64,000 nt of DNA from Crambe crambe. Lineage: Eukaryota > Porifera > Demospongiae > Poecilosclerida > Crambeidae. Numbering within the stretch: the first letter of the stretch is position 1; each line of letters opens with the position of its first letter. The stretch lies in the NCBI GenBank assembly GCA_963924555.1, contig OZ004581.1:682001-746000 (forward strand), given 5' to 3'. Under the pieces are notes generated by a model, which worked only from the letters and a program-made list of their open reading frames with translations, made no database searches and had not been told where the DNA came from. The position numbers and the translations under genes are program-made. Shown here one piece after another: positions 48,401-62,114 of this stretch.

Positions 48401-50961
48401 CACCTCTGTATACAGTGGAACCCCTCTATTCCAACCCCCTGAAATGGAGACACCTCTGTATACAGTGGAACCCCTCTATTCCAACCCCCCTGAAATGGAG
48501 ACACCTCTGTATACAGTGGAACCCCTCTATTCCAACCCCCTGAAATGGAGACACCTCTGTATACAGTGGAACCCCTCTATTCCAACCCCCCTGAAATGGA
48601 GACACCTCTGTATACAGTGGAACCCCTCTATTCCAACCCCCCTGAAATGGAGACACCTCTGTATACAGTGGAACCCCTCTATTCCAACCCCCTGAAATGG
48701 AGACACCTCTGTATACAGTGGAACCCCTCTATTCCAACCCCCTGAAATGGAGACACCTCTGTATACAGTGGAACCCCTCTATTCCAACCCCCCTGAAATG
48801 GAGACACCTCTGTATACAGTGGAACCCCTCTATTCCAACCCCCCTGAAATGGAGACACCTCTGTATACAGTGGAACCCCTCTATTCCAACCCCCCTGAAA
48901 TGGAGACACCTCTGTATACAGTGGAACCCCTCTATTCCAACCCCCTGAAATGGAGACACCTCTGTATACAGTGGAACCCCTCTATTCCAACCCCCCTGAA
49001 ATGGAGACACCTCTGTATACAGTGGAACCCCTCTATTCCAACCCCCTGAAATGGAGACACCTCTGTATACAGTGGAACCCCTCTATTCCAACCCCCCTGA
49101 AATGGAGACACCTCTGTATACAGTGGAACCCCTCTATTCCAACCCCCTGAAATGGAGACACCTCTGTATACAGTGGAACCCCTCTATTCCAACCCCCCTG
49201 AAATGGAGACACCTCTGTATACAGTGGAACCCCTCTATTCCAACCCCCCTGAAATGGAGACACCTCTGTATACAGTGGAACCCCTCTATTCCAACCCCCT
49301 GAAATGGAGACACCTCTGTATACAGTGGAACCCCTCTATTCCAACCCCCTGAAATGGAGACACCTCTGTATACAGTGGAACCCCTCTATTCCAACCCCCT
49401 GAAATGGAGACACCTCTGTATACAATGGAACCCCTCTATTCCAACCCCCTGAACATGGAGACCCTCAGGTACCTGTACATGCTCTCTGATCACTGGACAA
49501 GACATATCCTTGCTGACAAGAACAAATGAAGGATCCATTGGTGTTATTACAACCGTGACCACACACTCCACTTAAACACTCATTAATGTCTGCAAGGAAG
49601 CAAAGAAGATTAATTTTATTCACCACCATAGCTACTATGTAGCTACCATGTAAAGTCCCTTAAGTGATTTCACTAAATTTGCCAACGCAGAAGCCTTATC
49701 TTAGCTTCCTAACTGAAAGTAGAGTGAATCACCCTTCCTTTCTTTGAAACTAGCCACAGTGAACCTTTGATATAGCTAGCCTTATCTTAGCTTCCTAACT
49801 GAAAGTAGAGTGAATCACCCTTCCTTTCTTTGAAACTAGCCACAGTGAACCTTTGATATAGCTAGGACACTCTGAAAGAGGACAAACTTTATAGCACACT
49901 GACTCTATGCAAAATAACCTCCAAAAGAGGACAACTTCTCTACAAAAAGACAAAAGGTTGGGTCCAAGTGTGTCCATCATTCGGAGGTCCCATTGCTATA
50001 ACATAACATACTTTACCTGTGCACATGTCCTCAAGCAATTCATACCCTTCTTTGCAAACGCAGGTGAAACCTCCATCAGTGTTGTTGCACTTCTCAGTGG
50101 CAGAACAGTTATGACTGTTCAATATGCACTCATCTACATCTGAAATTGGGGGGAGGGGGGGGGATTAAAACTTATCCCTTCTAACGATAAAAAAGTTTTC
50201 ATGAAAAATTAACTTGTTTTTTGTCAATCAATATTTTAACAACCATGAAAATTTCACCACAATAAGTCTATTTGCATTCACTTGAATTACGTATACCCTG
50301 ATGCGTGGGTAAGTAACTGCAGTGAGGGTTATGAGGGGAGTAACGAGGGCTGATCATTTATTGCTATAGCTAATGCTATAACTTTTAACCAATTCAAATA
50401 TCAGCTCATAGAGTAGTTGATCAGTTCTCTGCTGGTGTTTCAATTGTCAAAAGTTAGAGCAGATAGCTAAGTGAATGCTTTTAGTTTCTATTTACCCCAC
50501 ACATGAACCCTCGTTACTCCCCTCACAAACCCTCACTGCAGTTACTTATCCACGCATGAGCCCTCGTTACTCCCCTCATAACCCTCATTGCAGTTACTTA
50601 CCAACACATGAACCCTCGTTGCTCCCGTAGTTACCCACCCACGCATGAGCCCTCGTCACTCCCCTCCTCACTGCCGTTACTTACCCACGCATGAGCCCTC
50701 GTTACTCCTCTCATAACCCTCACTGCAGTTACTTACCAACACATGAACCCTCACTCCCCTCATAGCCCTCACTGTAGTTACTTACCCACACATGAGCCCT
50801 CATCACTCCTCTCATAACCCTCACTGCAGTTGCAGAGGAAACTTCCAATGGTGTTCACACAGTATGTACTCCTAGGAGGACAGTTACCAATGAGGGCACA
50901 CTCGTCAACATCTGTAGACAAAAACAACAGCAATAAACAAAACAATTTAATGACTATATTC

Positions 50962-50992
<31 letters not shown>

Positions 50993-53571
50993 TCGACAAC
51001 AAACAAATCAATAAAGTCATACGATAGCAAATTCAAAATCAATGACTGAACAACAAGACAACAACAAGAAGAAGAACAACAATAAAAACAAGAACAACAA
51101 AAACAAGAACAATAACAGAACGATAACAATAAATAGAACAAGAACAACAACTATGTACACAACAACAACAACAAGACAATAAAAACAAAATTAATGTAAA
51201 GTTATAGCATAATTATTGGTATCTAATGTCTTACCACTGCAAGAGGTGCTGGGTGGGGTTGTTGGGGCGTATCCAGGACGACAGTCACACGAGAAGCTGC
51301 CAGGAGTGTTGGTACAAGTAGTGGAGTTCAGGTCACAGTTGTGTGCCGTCGGATTGATGGAGGAATCACATTCATCTATATCTGTTAATTACAAAACACA
51401 ATTAAAACTGATCAAAGAGTTAATGATGGATTTGAGTGGAACCTCCGATACTCTATACTGAAAGTGGACAACCGGACAAAAGGTTGGGTCCCAAGTGTGT
51501 CCATATGTGCTCCATTGTATATATAAGGATGCAATGCTATCACACACGCACATGCACACATGATGTCCTGTTCCCACACACACATACACTATTTCTTCAT
51601 TCCATAAACAGAACACTGTCACTACATCAATGCTTGACGACAAGACACACACCTAATTGCAAAGGAAGTGTCCCTTTGTTTCACTAATAAACACCCAAAA
51701 ATGTCCCTGGGGGAGGCCTGTCCAGTTGGTGGCCAGAATCTACATGGCCAGAATCTATATGGCCACCAGGGTCTGGTCTTGGTGGTTGGTCCAGACCCTG
51801 CATGGTCACAGACCCTAGTCCACCAATCAAGCTAGGCCACTGGTCCACCAAGGTCTGCTGAGGTCACTGGACCACTGAATCATGGTTCACTGAAACAAGA
51901 CCGAGGTCACTGGATCACACCACCATCAATTAAGGTCACTGGTTCACAGATCCTGGAGTCAGTTGCCTGGTTTGATCCAGTGACCTCGGTCTGGTGGTCA
52001 TTCAGTGGTCCAGTGACCTCAGCGGACGAGGGTCCTGTGGTCTTGGTGATCTAGCTGGCTATTTACCTTGACATGAGACACCGTCGGTGCTCAGAGTGAA
52101 GCCATGGTTACAGAGACAGGTGTAGTCCGTGTCATTACGTGTGCAATCAACAGTGCAGTTGTTAGTGATACCATCTTGACACTGGTTGTCATCTGGGGGG
52201 GGGGGGGGGGGAGGGAGAGGAAGAAAGAGGGAGGAAGAGAAAGGAGAGAAGGGAGAGGGAGGGGAGAGAGGGAAAGGGAGGGAGAGGGAGGAGGGGAGAG
52301 GAAGGAAGAGGGAGGGGCAGGAGAGAGAGGGAAGAACAAAAAGGAGAGAGGGGGAGGGAGGGGGAGAGGAATTTAAGAGGAGGGAGGGAGGGAGGGAGGG
52401 ATCAAGGGGGAAACCACATTTAATACTTTGAAGAACTACTAAGTAAACCAGCAACTCACTGCAGACTGAAATGATAGTCCTGACATCTTGAAAGCCAAAC
52501 GCATTTCTTCTTTCACAGACTATGCCAAACCTCTCCGACTCAAGAAAGCTGGTAAGGTCAATGGTCAAGGAGTTCCTGTTGGACTCGTTGATGGTGAAGT
52601 AGGGGACTTGTGGAATAGGGAGAAGAAATATTCCGCTAAAGGTGTTTAGCTTCCATCTCACACTTGGTTGGGGGAATTCCTCGCCTCCAGGCTCACATTT
52701 GATGACAGCCGTCAGGCCTGTGAAGTTGGTCCTCTCCACGCAGAAATCATTGCCAATGTCGTAAACAAATTCACTGATTGGTCGAACCACTATTATGAGG
52801 AAATGGTATTGTTAAATCTGAGATGCTGCTCATGCGGCATCAGATCTAGACCTACCAGGGTTTCTTCTGATGTTTGGCGGTTTCCCCCCTACAAAAGTAA
52901 TAACAAAAAATTAATGGATCATTTATCAACTTTACTTCCTCCCTCCGCTCCCCCTTCCTCCCCTCTCTCCTCTCCCACCCCCTCCTTCTCCTCCCCTCCC
53001 CGTTCGCTCCCCCTCTCTCCCCTCTCTCCTCTCTTTCTCCTCCCCCTCTCTCCCCTCTCTCCTCTCTTTCTCCTCCTCCTCTCTCTCCTCTCCTTCTCCT
53101 CCCCCTCTCTCCCCTCTCTCCTCTCTTTCTCCTCCTCCTCTCTCCCCTCTCTCCTCTCCTTCTTCTCCCCCTCTCTCCCCTCTCTCCTCTCTTTCTCTTC
53201 CTCCTCTCTCCCCTCTCTCCTCTCCTCTCCTCCCCCTCTCTCCCCTTTCTCCTCTCCTTCTCCTCCCCTCCCTCCTGTTCGCTCCCCCTCTCTCCCCTCT
53301 CTCCTCTCCTCCTCCCCTCCCTCCTGTTCACTCCCCTCTCTCCCCTCTCTCCTCTCCTCCTCCTCCCCTCCCTCCTGTTCGCTTCCCTCTCTCTCTTATA
53401 CATATTACATACTAATGCAAACACCAGACTGGAGCAGGAATCCCATTGGACATCTGCACACGAAACTGCCTTCCGTATTCTCACAGATGTGGTTCCTGTC
53501 ACAATTATCAAGACCCACTGAACACTCATCAATATCTGAAAGCAAATATATACAATAATGATTAATAGCAG

Positions 53572-53630
<59 letters not shown>

Positions 53631-56600
53631 TCAGCTCATTGCATACGTACCTAAGCATGTGACTCCATCTCCAAAGAAACCCGACCTGCAAGAACAGGTG
53701 AAGCTTCCGTTGGTGTTGGCACACATTCCCCAGGTAGGGTTACAGTTATGGAGACCAGTGGAACACTCGTCCAGATCTGAATGATTATTGTGAGCAGAAG
53801 CCAAAGCAAAGAGAGAAGCAATGAAACCTCTGAGATAACTGTCACTTTTTGGCAACTGATTTATGCAACTTGACAATGTATTGTACACAGCCTATTATAT
53901 CCAAGGCACAACTTGACAATGTATTGTACACTGCAACTTGACAATGTTGACAATGTATTGTACAGAGCCTATTATATCCAAGGCACAACTTGACAATGTA
54001 TTGTACACTGCAACTTGACAATGTAAGTTGACAATGTATTGTACACAGCCTATTATATCCAAGGCACAACTTGACAATGTATTGTACACAGCCTAGGCAC
54101 AACTTGACAATGTATTGTACGAGTACCACACATTGTCTTCCCAATAATAATAAGTACAGTCATACCAAAGAATTATGATTATAAAGGTAGCAAGCCAATT
54201 GGTATGAATCCACTGCTCATGCACGACTTATTATAATTGCCATTAAAAACTTCATCTGACTCAGCTAATCGGCTACTTGCTTTCCAGCGATAATACTTTC
54301 GTTAAATAAATAAATAAAGCAATGAGCTATTAATTTTTAAAGTTTAAACGAAAAGCTTATTATTATCATATAAAACCTTTCACCTCGACAGCTGGTTCCA
54401 TCTGGGTTCAGGAGATAGCCAGGGAGACAAAGACACCGGAAAGACCTTCTGTTATCGGTGGGCATGCAGACTTGTTGACATGTGTGAGTTCCAGGGCTAC
54501 ACACATCTGGGGGAACGGGGGAACAGGGAACAGGGAACAGGGGGACAGAAACAGGGGACAAAAGGGAGAAAAGTGAGTGGGCAGAGCAGAGGGGAGAAAA
54601 TGATGGAATTGTGAAAGACATGTGGCCGGGAAGATCCCAGCCTTGTACTTGTGTGGGAGAAAAGTGGGCCTGGCTAAGGGAGATCCATGCACTTATACAC
54701 TAACTTTTTGACTTGCTTACCAGCAGTGAAACATCTTAGACCATCTCCATTGAAGCCTTCTCTACAGGTACAAGAGAAGGAGCCATCGTTATTCGAGCAA
54801 GTGGCATTTGCATCACAGTTGTGCAGATTAGTTGTACACTCATTGATATCTATTAAGTTAATGTTTGTGTTAGCATAATAACTGATGCAAGTGTTAACAC
54901 TTAATGCTAATGCTGCTAGTGTTTGCATTGATGAGGTAACACTGCAGCACTAATAATGTTAATGCTAGTGCTAGTTAACACTAGCTAAGACACTAACCTA
55001 CATTGATGTTGACATGATTTAATGTTAATTCTCAATGCTAGTGTTACATCAAAGGTACTAATGTTAACACTAAGATACTAATAATATCATTGACATGACT
55101 CTCAATCCTATTGCTACATCAACGGTATTAATGCAATTACCTAAGCAAGTTACTCCATCTGTTGCTAAGTAGTAACCAGGTAAACAAGTGCAGGAGTAGG
55201 AACCAGGTTGGTTCAGACAGACGTGAGAACACTGGGCTGTGCCCTCTCTACACTCGTCAATATCTGGCCAATGAGAAAAGGTTACAATTATAGTTCAGAG
55301 CCAGAATCAAATAGACAGTGACATATGTAGAATAGTATCACTGACTTCCAGATGCCATAAAATTGATCTTCTTCTTCTTCTTCTTCTTACCTTGACAAGT
55401 TCCATTTCCAGACGTTATATTGAAGCCTGGATTGCAGTAGCAACTTTGCCCGCTGCCTTCTCCTTCACACACACAGTTCACACTTCCTTCACGGCAAGAA
55501 GTCAACGACTCTAATGAAAGGATGGAGAAAAATGGAAAGAATTAGCTGTAAGAATCTATTGTTCTAACAGCAGTTTCTTCTTCTTGCCTTCTTGGATGCA
55601 AGTTTTTCCATTTCCACGGAAACCATGATTGCACGTACACTGGAATCCACCCATAGTATTGTTGCATGTGGCATTAGCATGACACTCACTAATGCCAATG
55701 CTGCACTCATCCGTATCTAATTAAAGGAAGTATCTAATTAAAGGAAAATGTCAGGAGGAAAGCCATTCATTCAACAGTGTAAGTGGGAAGGAGGTCTTTT
55801 TTTTTACCTATGCAAATATCGACGTTGTCAATGCCATAGTAACCACGTTGGCATGGGCACTGGTAGCTGCCTATTGTATTCACACATGTACTGCCTCTTG
55901 AACAATTGTTTATTCCAGAACATTCATCTATATCTGAATAACAACAACAACAATAATAAATAAACAAACAAAAAACAAATAAACAAACAAATAAACATGA
56001 AGCTACTGATCTCACCTCGACAAGTACCAGTGATGTTTGAGTGTCCAGAAAGACAGACACAGACAGGACCAGAACTCGGACATGATTCACTGAAAGTGGA
56101 AAGAGAACAGGACTGGGAGGATGAAGTGATGCATGAACCTGAAAAAAATTAATAAAGTAGCCCTTAAATCAGATACCCCCTTCCACCCAGTACCCCCAGA
56201 AATTGGAGACACCTTTGTATACTCTATTCCAAATGGAGACACCTCTGTATACGGTGGAACCCCTCAATTCCAACCCCCTGAAATGGAGATTATGGTGGAA
56301 CCCCTCTATTACAACCCCCTGAAATGGAGAGACCTCTGTATACAGTGGAGCCCCTCTATTCAAATCCCTCAGTATCCAACTACTTCTGTATTTCACCATC
56401 AATGCGATGATTCAACATCTCCAACTGAAAGGAGTCTTGGGTGGTCTCTGATGATGCTACCACTTCACCAGTAACTCGGTCCCCAGCATTGAAGCCGATC
56501 AAATAAGACACGTTCATGTGGACTGAGCCGTATAGAAATGTCGCAAATGATCGCACTCCATCAGTACTTAGAATCACTTGAAATGTTACGTTCTGCAAGT

Positions 56601-59600
56601 ACAATAACAACCACACTAACAATAACAACAACAAAAACACTAACAATATTAACATGACAACAACACTAACAATAACAATAACAACACTAACACATTAACA
56701 ATGATAAAAATGACGACACTAACAATAATAATGACAACAACACTAACGACAAAAACAACACTAATAATAACACTAACGATGACAATGACACTAACAATAA
56801 CAACTTTGTTGCTTAGCCCTTGCATGCATGTGCCTCAAGACAGACAGACAGACAGACAGATAAACAAACAAACAACATAAAACTCACTTTATTTGGTTCT
56901 TGTAGGTCCATGGGAACTCCATTCCATGTTGCTATGAACAACAAGCTCGGCATGTACCCAGCGAGCTCAGAATTACTTGCTGATAAGAGTCCAACCACAC
57001 GTCCAATCAGATCACTGCTTTCAGACATCCTGTATGAGACCACACCCACTGAGCTGACACTATAATCGGACCATAATGGGGCCAGAAAGGGCACATCTCC
57101 CACGTCACTGTCACTAGGAAGGGTGATGTTACCATTGTATTTTCTATTCTGTAGTGGCGTTCCAAAGGAGATTGTGCCGTCAGTGTTCACCTGCATGTGT
57201 GCATGTGTGCATGTGTGTGTAGTGTGTACGTATGTGTAGTGTGTACGTATGTGTGTGTGTATGTACAGTGTGTGTGTGTGTGAGAGAGATCAAATAACCA
57301 CACACACAACCACCAGCGCAGTCACTATTAGTAGCTAGATTATTATGAGTGGTTCATCAGGGTCTCCAAGCTTCAGTAAGGGGGTTTGATGCTTCACATG
57401 TGTTAAAATCCACGGAAATCGTAGTAAGTCAGATATTTTTCTACAAAATAGCTAAAACCCACGGAAATCTTAGCAAGTCAACTAAATTAGATATCTTTCT
57501 ACAAAATAGTTAAAAATCCACGGAAATCAGATGATCATTATAATAGAGCTCAAATATAATGAACTGTTTGGAATTAATAAACTTTACCAATTAAAAAAAT
57601 AATAGAATGGGTCGTCTTAATTTCATGGCTAGTACTATTAAAGTTTGAGAAACATCAGCACATGCCATGCATAATTAAATCTCTGCAATTTGAAGCAGCC
57701 ACGTTTCCTCCATTGATCACTTAAGAAGTTTTTAATGCAACTTATTGATGTAACTTGAATACTTGTCATTTGAAGCAGCCATGTTTCCTCCATTGATCAA
57801 GTTTTCAATGCAACTTACATTGATGTAACTTGAATACTTAGTATCTCTATAATTTGAAGCAGTCATATTCATTTAGAAGTTTAAAGTTCTAAGGGGCAGT
57901 CCAAGCTACCTAATGTCTCAGCCTGAGGAAATTAGGCACCAGAGGTGTTGATTGATATCACTTCCTGATTAACCTCTATCAAGTACTTTCCCTTCAAGGA
58001 GAGTGTATATTTATTTCAGTATCCTATCCTCAAGGGGCATTTTTCAAGGAACCACGATTAATAACAAACCTCTGAAGAGTGGAAATCTCTCTATTAAGCA
58101 AAAATAAAAAATAAAAAAAATAAAAAGCTGGTCCTAAAATGTCCACTATAGCTACCCATACTTTCATTCCAGAAAAGCTAGTTTAAAATTGGACTTCAGG
58201 AGAAAAATTTTTTTTTGTATTACGTCCTGAATAACTATGATATCAATAAGAGAGGTTCTCCACTGTATTGGTTACGACTCTCTAATTTTCTTGACTAAAT
58301 TTCAAAGACAACTAATGTGATGATTCTGAAGGTGGTCTTATAATTATAAGATTAAATGAAAGTGATTTTGCTTTCCTGGAAATGAGGAAGGATCCATGCA
58401 GGCTGTTATAGCTCCAATGTATCAGCATAACAATATTCGTGAACATGCAAGTGGCTCGTGCTTTGTGTCAATTGTGAGTGCTTACTCACTTCTAATGACC
58501 ATAATAATAGGCACTAGAGGTATTAAGGCAGTCTCATTGTGATCAATTGAGTTATTTTGAGGGTGAGTTGACATGTTCTACTCTTATGGATTTCAGGGTC
58601 TACAATAACATTGTGTTATTAATTAGCTATCACAACAGGGACTGCTTCAGAGATCCAGGAGTGCAGAACCCCTTCTTTTTCTTTTCCGCTTTTTATCAGT
58701 ACCTAGGGACACAAACCTTCCCCTTCACTATGGGATACACTATCAGAATTGCACCTTCCTTTCCTGTATATTAAATTACATAGCTACGCACAGTGTTGCA
58801 AACCTGCTTGATTTAGGTACCTACACAATCTCTCCCGCATACATAGCTGTTGCATCTGGTAACTACCTTCTATCCCTACAACTAGACAGCTGTTGCAAAT
58901 CTAATGCCTACAATCTGTCCCTGCATAGCTACAACTACACAGTGTTGTGAGGTACCCACGTAGATTATCTGTTGTGGTGAGTGATAAAATACGAATGGGG
59001 TGGATGCAGTGATGGACACACTGGAGTTTGTTTCAAGGACTCTGTCTCCTGCTGTGTTTCCATGAGGGAGGAACTCCACTGAGCCTGCAGAGGTGGGTAA
59101 AGAGAGGGTGGGTGAGGGGAGGAGAGGGGAGGGGAGGAGGAGGGGAGGAGGGGGAGGGGGAGGTGGGTGGGAGAAAGGGGAAGGAGAAGGGACGAAAGAG
59201 GCACATATTAGTAAAACAAGTATAGCTAAATACCCTGGAGTTTGTTAAAACTTTGAAGTAGCTAGCATTACTGTTTCTTGCATCACTAGCTACTATAAGT
59301 GATGAGCCTTCAATTATGCACACATTTCAATTACGTAGCTCCTGTGAACACTTTCAAAATAAAGTCAACACTGAGAGAAGCAGTCAGCTGACTATGGCTA
59401 AAAAAAATAACCTCCCTTCAATCATAGCTTGCAAAATAATAATAATGAGATAATAATAAACAAACCATGTAGATTTTACTGCATCAGCACGGATGAGCTA
59501 GTGATAAATAAACGTGACCCTACGCTATATAATATAGGCTAGCTAACTAGGATATTATCATCTGAGAACTTTAGCTAATAACTAACCTGTCGAATGAATT

Positions 59601-59644
59601 TCGAATAGCAGAATGATGTACAGACATGTCCGAAAGTTCGACAT
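45469..59644 (-). CDS. Receptor tyrosine kinase: NIDO - 9 EGF-like - Ig - 6 EGF - TM - kinase
   Basis: Twenty-eight exons, first to last: 59587-59644, 58960-59084, 56888-57190, 56397-56592, 56016-56138, 55808-55933, 55588-55716, 55391-55510, 55141-55263, 54721-54849, 54384-54506, 53651-53776, 53413-53535, 52460-52789, 52067-52192, 51235-51381, 50786-50911, 50017-50139, 49473-49589, 47823-47951, 47408-47551, 47154-47273, 46882-46947, 46551-46777, 46333-46442, 46078-46246, 45778-45920, 45469-45718. The sum is 4131 nt, or 1376 residues, in phase. The signal peptide starts [15 protein letters not shown] nidogen-type NIDO domain follows ([25 protein letters not shown]). EGF modules are one per exon, phase 1-1, many Ca-binding type (DIDEC, DINEC). 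The Ig-like exon is 52460-52789. The membrane helix lies around residues 975-1000. Kinase motifs: [35 protein letters not shown]. One intron uses a GC donor (55587). Ligand unknown. Confidence 0.9.
46966..47104. repeat. 45-bp tandem repeat, about 3 units
   Basis: Units with GGGTAAGACCCTCTCATGAA and GGTTAATGGGTGACATCTGT in the intron between the juxtamembrane exon and the kinase glycine-loop exon. Confidence 0.9.
47281..47343. repeat. (AAAC)n microsatellite
   Basis: About 16 tetranucleotide units in an RTK intron. A related degenerate TGTC/TGTT tract lies at about 47590-47815. Confidence 0.95.
48001..49455. repeat. Large 50/51-bp minisatellite, about 29 units (locus 2 of 3)
   Basis: Units contain TATACAGTGGAACCCCTC and CTGAAATGGAGACACCTCTG. 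They differ mainly by five or six C residues before CTGAAATGG, and over long stretches the two forms alternate, giving a 101-bp higher-order period. The array fills most of the RTK intron between 47951 and 49473. Open frames here ([10 protein letters not shown] type) are artefacts. Confidence 0.97.
49862..49998. mobile_element. pogo/Tigger-like MITE copy
   Basis: Words CTCTACAAAAAGACAAAAGG and GTGTGTCCATCATTCGGAGG match the other family copies in inverted orientation. Upstream at 49690-49862 a segment of about 89 bp (CTTATCTTAGCTTCCTAACT and onward) is directly duplicated. Confidence 0.55.
50262..50785. repeat. Tandem and inverted copies of an EGF exon's donor end
   Basis: From about 50500 to 50785 at least five units (about 45-55 bp) repeat the last 40-45 bp of the EGF exon 50786-50911 together with its splice donor. 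Read on the minus strand each unit gives TGCAGTGAGGGTTATGAG and then GGGTAAGTAACT. A further copy at about 50302-50360 is in opposite orientation. It lies inside an element (50262-50493) whose ends match the 1811-1985 MITE family. Confidence 0.85.
52197..52410. repeat. Polypurine tract (plus strand)
   Basis: GGGAGA/GGAAGA-rich sequence in the RTK intron just downstream (in gene sense) of the Ig exon. Open frames across it are artefacts. Confidence 0.95.
52935..53397. repeat. Polypyrimidine tandem repeat (plus strand)
   Basis: Repeats of CTCTCTCCCCTCTCTCCTCT with period about 40-60 bp in the RTK intron just upstream (in gene sense) of the Ig exon. It is complementary in composition to 52197-52410. 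Confidence 0.95.
53877..54118. repeat. Tandem repeat of CAACTTGACAATGTATTGTA units
   Basis: Irregular array of the 20-bp core plus a longer spacer (CCTATTATATCCAAGGCA) in an RTK intron. Confidence 0.9.
56190..56370. repeat. Diverged 50-bp minisatellite (locus 3 of 3)
   Basis: Three to four degenerate units with GGAACCCCTC and CCTGAAATGGAGA, next to the last NIDO exon of the RTK gene. More diverged than the other two loci. Confidence 0.85.
57191..58959 (-). other. RTK intron 2
   Basis: It holds a TG/TATG tract (57191-57290), about three tandem units around ATCCACGGAAATC (57405-57535), and two units around AAGCAGCCATGTTTCCTCCA (about 57690-57850). No exon seen. Confidence 0.7.
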
Positions 59645-60063
59645 GCCTTTATTATAGCTATGGCTAGTTGGCTATACGACAACAACAAATCTAGCTAGAT
59701 TAATGCAGCGAGCTAGAAGCCACTACAGTTATAATTGTGCCTGTACAGAGTCTTCCAACTTGAGGCAAGGGTGCAGAAGGTGAATACTATTGAAGTTTCC
59801 TTATGCTGATGCTATTAAACGATGAATTCTTTTATCACATTCTCTTCCTCCTATGATGTTATTTAGAGCTGGGCACGCGCATGCTCTTACAGAGCAGCAG
59901 AAGGATGTACTTGTAATTGTACACACATAATTAATTTTACTACAAAAACAAATCATAAATATATTATTATTTTGCCCATTAAAAACTGTCCCATTTTTTT
60001 TTTTGTAAGCAGCCATTTATTGCAAAAGTGAGTGTGGTGTGTTGGTGGATCTGCATTCAGGGT
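59645..60063. promoter_or_regulatory. Upstream region of the RTK gene and 3' flank of UBE2K
   Basis: 419 bp between the RTK start codon and the UBE2K stop codon on the same strand. A CATGCGCGTGCCC-type GC-rich patch (read on the minus strand) lies near 59872-59884. No clear TATA box. Confidence 0.4.
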
Positions 60064-61799
<1,736 letters not shown>

Positions 61800-62114
61800 G
61801 TCCTCGTACCCCTATAATTAATAATTGTAGCGAACAAAAAAGGATGAAACGCATCACGCACACTCTACTGCTATTGCTATGGTTACTGGCTAATATTCCC
61901 GAAATCAGCTGGAGAACATTCTAGGAATGGCAGAGCAACTTCTCGCTTCAACGTTGCAGTTTAGCTCGAGTCAGGGCGTGTAATTACATGCACAAACTTA
62001 ACTCTTCTTCACGTGATGGGCTATATAAGGGTGCATTAATTGGAATTGAAAGGTGTGCATTTATTGGAGTAAAGTGTTGCTTTAGACCATTTGCTTTAGG
62101 CCTACATTACTATC
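61800..62114. promoter_or_regulatory. Bidirectional promoter of UBE2K and the RAMAC-like gene
   Basis: The start codons diverge across 315 bp. On the plus side TATATAAG lies at 62022-62029, about 90 bp before the ATG, with a palindromic E-box TCACGTGA at 62009-62016. ATTGCTATGGTTAC at 61873-61886 resembles an RFX X-box. Confidence 0.55.

Noticed and set aside
48001..49460. Long frames of [14 protein letters not shown] repeats on both strands, and a CRISPR-like look
   Set aside because: They are translations of a 50/51-bp minisatellite. Units are contiguous without unique spacers, and the setting is an intron of an animal gene.
52668..53558. A 296-residue Ser/Pro/Leu-rich frame (+) and a 226-residue Arg/Glu-rich frame (-)
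   Set aside because: Low-complexity pyrimidine/purine repeat running over and against the Ig exon of the receptor gene.
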